A DNA stretch of 6,969 bases from Bacteroidales bacterium (GTDB lineage Bacteria > Bacteroidota > Bacteroidia > Bacteroidales > SM23-62). The notes under the pieces were generated by a model, which worked only from the letters and a program-made list of their open reading frames with translations, had not been told where the DNA came from and made no database searches. Position 1 is the stretch's first letter. The number at the start of each line of letters is the position of its first letter. Below, in pieces: positions 5,486 to 6,969 of this stretch. The stretch is from assembly GCA_016783865.1 (NCBI GenBank), contig JADHVS010000225.1, positions 1 to 6,969 on the forward strand. The letters are read 5' to 3'. A program made the translations under genes and the position numbers.

Positions 5486-5776
5486 TTAATCCAGGGCCAA
5501 AAGCCTGGAAGAATGATGAATAGTAAGAATCTCAACGGTTTTTTCAGACGGAAGTCTATAGATTATTCTGTAGTTGCCAAGGATAAGCTCGCGGATTTTT
5601 TCATTCCCAATTTCAGGTACGACTCTTCCTGACCTTGGCTGTTTTTTTAGAATCTTAACTATACTCTGGATTCTAATAATTTGAATCTGAGCATATTTAA
5701 GAGAATCCTTTGAAATGTAATCGAAAATATTTTCAAGATCCTCAACTGCTTGGATTGTCCAAACTATTCTAGCCAT
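5486..5776 (-). CDS. RelE/ParE-family toxin
   Basis: A 96-residue toxin. MARIVWTIQAVEDLENIFDYI gives the typical N-terminal strand and helix, then QPRSGRVVPEIGNEKIRELI (46-65), GNYRIIYRL (67-75) and ILTIHHSSRLLALD at the end. R51, R62, Y69-R70, Y73 and H87 occupy positions where the family keeps basic or aromatic residues. Members either cleave mRNA on the ribosome or poison gyrase; the sequence alone does not separate these, although the PRSGRVVPE and NYRIIYR pattern is common in plasmid-stabilisation ParE-like proteins. The start overlaps the antitoxin end by 13 nt, giving coupling. The stop lies within the cassette's terminal repeat. Confidence 0.92.
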   Translation of the reverse strand: MARIVWTIQAVEDLENIFDYISKDSLKYAQIQIIRIQSIVKILKKQPRSGRVVPEIGNEKIRELILGNYRIIYRLPSEKTVEILTIHHSSRLLALD

Positions 5777-5946
5777 TTGTTGATTCTTTGATCAACGTCC
5801 TCTTCAGCCAGAACCTTACCTTTATCTGCCTGATCAATACCCTTTTCAATTTTTTCAAGCAGGAGAATATGATCTAAAACTTCATCGATTGTGGCGTTAT
5901 CGGGAAGTTTTTGAATGCCGGCAATGATTTTTTCTTTTGTAAGCAT
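5764..5946 (-). CDS. Antitoxin of the RelE/ParE pair
   Basis: A 60-residue helical, acidic antitoxin upstream of and overlapping the toxin gene. The N-terminal half (EKIIAGIQKLPDNATIDEVLDHILLLEKIEKGI) looks like the short addiction-module component family common in Bacteroidetes. The C-terminal DQADKGKVLAEEDVDQRINKWLE would be the toxin-binding arm. The same IxKG...D.G....V....KWL pattern recurs in the antitoxin at 6431, so the two systems are related. There is no obvious DNA-binding motif such as a ribbon-helix-helix, though a 15-bp palindrome lies just upstream. The ATG at 5946 follows TAACTTTG at 5968-5961 and an A-rich leader. Confidence 0.85.
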   Translation of the reverse strand: MLTKEKIIAGIQKLPDNATIDEVLDHILLLEKIEKGIDQADKGKVLAEEDVDQRINKWLE

Positions 5947-5960
5947 AGTCTCTTTTTTTA

Positions 5961-5968
5961 CAAAGTTA
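5961..5968 (-). promoter_or_regulatory. -7 element of the cassette 3 promoter
   Basis: Minus strand TAACTTTG, 14 bp before the ATG at 5946, so the transcript leader would be very short. It is identical to the -7 octamer of the VapBC-like cassette. Confidence 0.55.
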
Positions 5969-5980
5969 CGACAAATGCAG

Positions 5981-5995
5981 ATGATATGTTATCAT
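5981..5995. promoter_or_regulatory. 15-bp palindrome upstream of the cassette 3 promoter (candidate operator)
   Basis: ATGATA-TGT-TATCAT has perfect 6-bp arms and lies 12 bp upstream of the -7 element, covering the -20 to -35 region. The toxin-antitoxin complex may bind it for autoregulation; this is inferred from position only. Confidence 0.4.
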
Positions 5996-6010
5996 AAGAT
6001 TAATGATGGT

Positions 6011-6143
6011 GTTAACGGGTGGCCGCTATGTGCCGGGCGGAGGTTAGGCTGGGAATATTTTTGATTCTCATTCACAGTAAATCACTTGTAATCAGCTTGC
6101 TACCTCATATATCCTCGCCTGGCATCATAGCGGCTTGTTATGC
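6011..6143 (-). repeat. attC-like site C, after the second RelE/ParE cassette
   Basis: Minus strand R'' is GCATAAC (6143-6137) and R' is GTTAACA (6016-6010). AAC is followed by AA opposite CACCC. The stem GCCGCTATG pairs with CATAGCGGC without mismatch, continuing CCAGGCG against CGCCCGG less perfectly. R'' does not pair with the local R' beyond GTTA but matches TTATGC at the start of its own cassette. Confidence 0.82.
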
Positions 6144-6153
6144 CCAGACCATA

Positions 6154-6453
6154 TTAGATTTTTCCCTTTTTGGGATCTTGCCGGGTATCAAAAATGGATA
6201 ACAAAAAGACAGTATCATTTCGAATGATATAATAGATGGTAACATTCTTCGACATAACACATCTATGAATGTTTTTCTTCTGTGATATAGGATAAGCGAA
6301 AGGGAAGGTAGATATGACGGCAAGTTGCTTCTCAAATTTCGTGATGAATTTTGATATCTCCTTTTGAGTCCAGTTCTTCTCCAGATATATGATTATATCT
6401 TCTAGATTTTGAACAGCTTTAAGAGACCATTCAATCTTTAAGCCACTTTTCAT
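6154..6453 (-). CDS. RelE/ParE-family toxin (second)
   Basis: A 99-residue toxin with the family layout: KIEWSLKAVQNLEDIIIYLEKNW at the N-terminus (6-28), a helical middle, FPFAYPIS (50-57), IHRCVMSKNVTIYYII (62-77) and the closing FLLSIFDTRQDPKK (83-96). The FDTRQDP ending is characteristic of RelE/ParE-type toxins. It differs markedly from the toxin at 5486, so the two cassettes are not a recent duplication. The start at 6453 overlaps the antitoxin end by 23 nt. Whether it acts as a ribonuclease or on gyrase cannot be told. Confidence 0.9.
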   Translation of the reverse strand: MKSGLKIEWSLKAVQNLEDIIIYLEKNWTQKEISKFITKFEKQLAVISTFPFAYPISQKKNIHRCVMSKNVTIYYIIRNDTVFLLSIFDTRQDPKKGKI

Positions 6454-6673
6454 ATTTTTTTCGTACTATGTGATGAGAAGTGGTTTGTCCTTCATCAACT
6501 TGAGAAAGTCCTTTGTCTATTGATTGCTTTTCAATATCCGAGATAGAATCCCACCAATCAGCTTTTGATTTTGCAGGTAAATCGATAATATTTTTCACAA
6601 GATCAAGAAGATCAGAATCCTGCAACTCGCAGATCCGTTGGATAATATTCAATTTTTCAGCCGAAAGATTCAT
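6431..6673 (-). CDS. Antitoxin of the second RelE/ParE pair
   Basis: An 80-residue helical antitoxin beginning MNLSAEKLNIIQRICELQD and ending HHIVRKKYEKWLKD. The middle contains a Trp pair (KADWWDSISDIEKQ). The segment IDKGLSQVDEGQTTSHHIV is like that of the cassette 3 antitoxin and of many Bacteroidetes antitoxins paired with RelE-like toxins. An upstream in-frame TTG at 6691 would add six residues, but that TTG is the end of the -7 element TATCTTTG (6696-6689). A start there would lie before the transcription start, so ATG 6673 is chosen. The gene overlaps the toxin by 23 nt and is the first in its cassette. Confidence 0.85.
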   Translation of the reverse strand: MNLSAEKLNIIQRICELQDSDLLDLVKNIIDLPAKSKADWWDSISDIEKQSIDKGLSQVDEGQTTSHHIVRKKYEKWLKD

Positions 6674-6688
6674 AATGTCTGTTTTTAA

Positions 6689-6696
6689 CAAAGATA
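6689..6696 (-). promoter_or_regulatory. -7 element of the cassette 4 promoter
   Basis: Minus strand TATCTTTG, a full TAnnTTTG match, 15 bp before the ATG at 6673. This spacing nearly equals that in cassette 3. Confidence 0.5.
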
Positions 6697-6733
6697 GCTA
6701 CTTTTTCACATTTATCATAATCATATGGTTTGG

Positions 6734-6829
6734 GCATAATGGTTGGCAGCTATGGCCAGTGCGGTAGATTTTGGGAGCGCCTTGGCGATCCCGGTAGTAC
6801 GTAGCATTGGCTTTAGGTGCATGTTAGCA
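6734..6829 (-). repeat. Degenerate attC-like site D
   Basis: Minus strand R'' is TGCTAAC (6829-6823) and the closing box is ATTATGC (6740-6734), with A in place of the G of GTT. Arms GCACCTAAAGCCAATG and CTGGCCATAGCTGCC pair imperfectly. At 96 bp it is shorter than the others. Its assignment rests on position, orientation and the match of TTATGCCC to the R'' of site C. Confidence 0.6.
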
Positions 6830-6866
6830 ACGGGCATAGGTTTTTTTCTTTAGTAGATCGACTTTC

Positions 6867-6968
6867 TTATCCAGTTTGAAGCAATGAGTACTCGTTAAAA
6901 TTTTTTCGTTTCAATTCGTACTTTCGCTGATTCCTTTCTATTCGTCCGGCGGCATAGTTGAAACCGGA
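6867..6968 (-). CDS. Possible C-terminal fragment of an upstream cassette gene
   Basis: An open minus-strand frame enters from the right edge and stops at TAA 6869-6867 after 33 codons (SGFNYAAGRIERNQRKYELK then RKNFNEYSLLQTG). It ends 38 bp before site D, the expected place for a cassette gene. A second open frame (6969-6895, ending RIETKKF) overlaps it, so the true frame is uncertain. No family is recognised. The rest of 6692-6969 holds only the cassette 4 leader and site D. Confidence 0.3.
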   Translation of the reverse strand, partial: SGFNYAAGRIERNQRKYELKRKNFNEYSLLQTG

Positions 6969-6969
6969 T

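Larger units (their letters stand above)
5351..6015 (-). mobile_element. Cassette 3 (RelE/ParE toxin with 60-aa antitoxin)
   Basis: 665 bp. The cassette start on the minus strand, GTTAACACCATCATTAATC (from 6016), and the plus strand at the R'' end, GTTAACACCAACATTAATC (5473-5491), match at 18 of 19 positions. The repeat contains the toxin stop codon (5488-5486). This is the clearest example of cassette-specific terminal complementarity in the window. Confidence 0.8.
6016..6739 (-). mobile_element. Cassette 4 (second RelE/ParE toxin-antitoxin)
   Basis: 724 bp. The cassette start on the minus strand, TTATGCCCAAACCATAT (from 6739), and the plus strand at the R'' end, TTATGCCCAGACCATAT (6138-6154), match at 16 of 17 positions. 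The repeat ends at the toxin stop codon. Confidence 0.75.
3485..6829 (-). mobile_element. Integron-type gene-cassette array, four complete cassettes, integrase not in window
   Basis: Five palindromic sites in the same orientation bracket four short gene units, all read leftward. The three middle sites and the leftmost are 133-135 bp long; the rightmost is 96 bp and degenerate. Cassette lengths between GTT crossover points are 724, 665, 829 and 1031 bp, normal for integron cassettes. Each cassette's first bases complement the R'' arm of its own attC rather than that of its neighbour, which marks true cassette boundaries. Cargo of toxin-antitoxin pairs plus one metabolic enzyme is typical of large sedentary arrays. 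The gene-to-attC polarity puts any attI and integrase to the right of the window. Until that is seen it should be treated as an array lacking a visible integrase. Confidence 0.8.

Noticed and set aside
6019..6201. Plus-strand 60-residue frame
   Set aside because: It covers attC-like site C and runs into the 3' end of the toxin gene; no coding support.
3485..6829. The palindromes as insertion-sequence ends, MITEs or REP elements
   Set aside because: There is no transposase or target-site duplication, all sites share one orientation, and the swapped-core signature is specific to cassette recombination.
3485..6829. CRISPR array
   Set aside because: Repeats are about 133 bp, divergent in sequence and separated by genes, not short identical repeats with uniform spacers.
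1..6969. tRNA or rRNA genes, for example as a prophage attachment site
   Set aside because: No cloverleaf or rRNA-like stretch was recognised by reading either strand; a covariance search was not possible.

Overview
The window looks like DNA from the Bacteroidota phylum. Four putative promoters carry the phylum's TAnnTTTG -7 element, most genes have A-rich leaders without a Shine-Dalgarno sequence, and the phage proteins resemble those of Bacteroidales/Cytophagales prophages. Species cannot be named from the sequence.

Left part (1-3456) is a prophage fragment. Two transcription units diverge from about 1456-1575, where a perfect 17-bp palindrome lies between two putative promoters. Leftward (minus strand) run a prohead protease fused to a coiled-coil scaffold and then the first 43 codons of a probable major capsid protein. 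Rightward (plus strand) run a small helix-turn-helix protein, a putative small terminase and a complete large terminase. No portal gene follows the terminase, so this is not the usual colinear TerS-TerL-portal-protease-capsid order, at least within the window.

Right part (3485-6829) is best read as an integron-type gene-cassette array pointing leftward (minus strand). Five imperfect palindromic sites (3485-3618, 4516-4650, 5345-5479, 6011-6143 and a degenerate 6734-6829) have attC architecture: an outer AAC/GTT box, a 2-versus-5-nt unpaired spacer, a long imperfect stem and a loop. They separate four cassettes: an SDR oxidoreductase, a DUF2281/PIN (VapBC-like) toxin-antitoxin pair, a RelE/ParE pair with a 60-aa antitoxin, and a second RelE/ParE pair. 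The toxin-antitoxin cassettes carry their own TAnnTTTG promoters just inside the cassette start.

The decisive evidence is a swapped-core signature. The outer arm of each site does not match its own partner arm. It matches the first bases of its own cassette, which now sit at the preceding site. This is expected if each cassette was once a circle with an intact hairpin and was joined at the GTT box. The match extends roughly 13-20 nt, well past the usual 7-bp box, which is unusual. No integrase gene is in the window; by the array direction it would be expected beyond the right end. The array abuts the prophage about 30 bp after the terminase stop codon. The right edge holds only the tail of another possible cassette gene.
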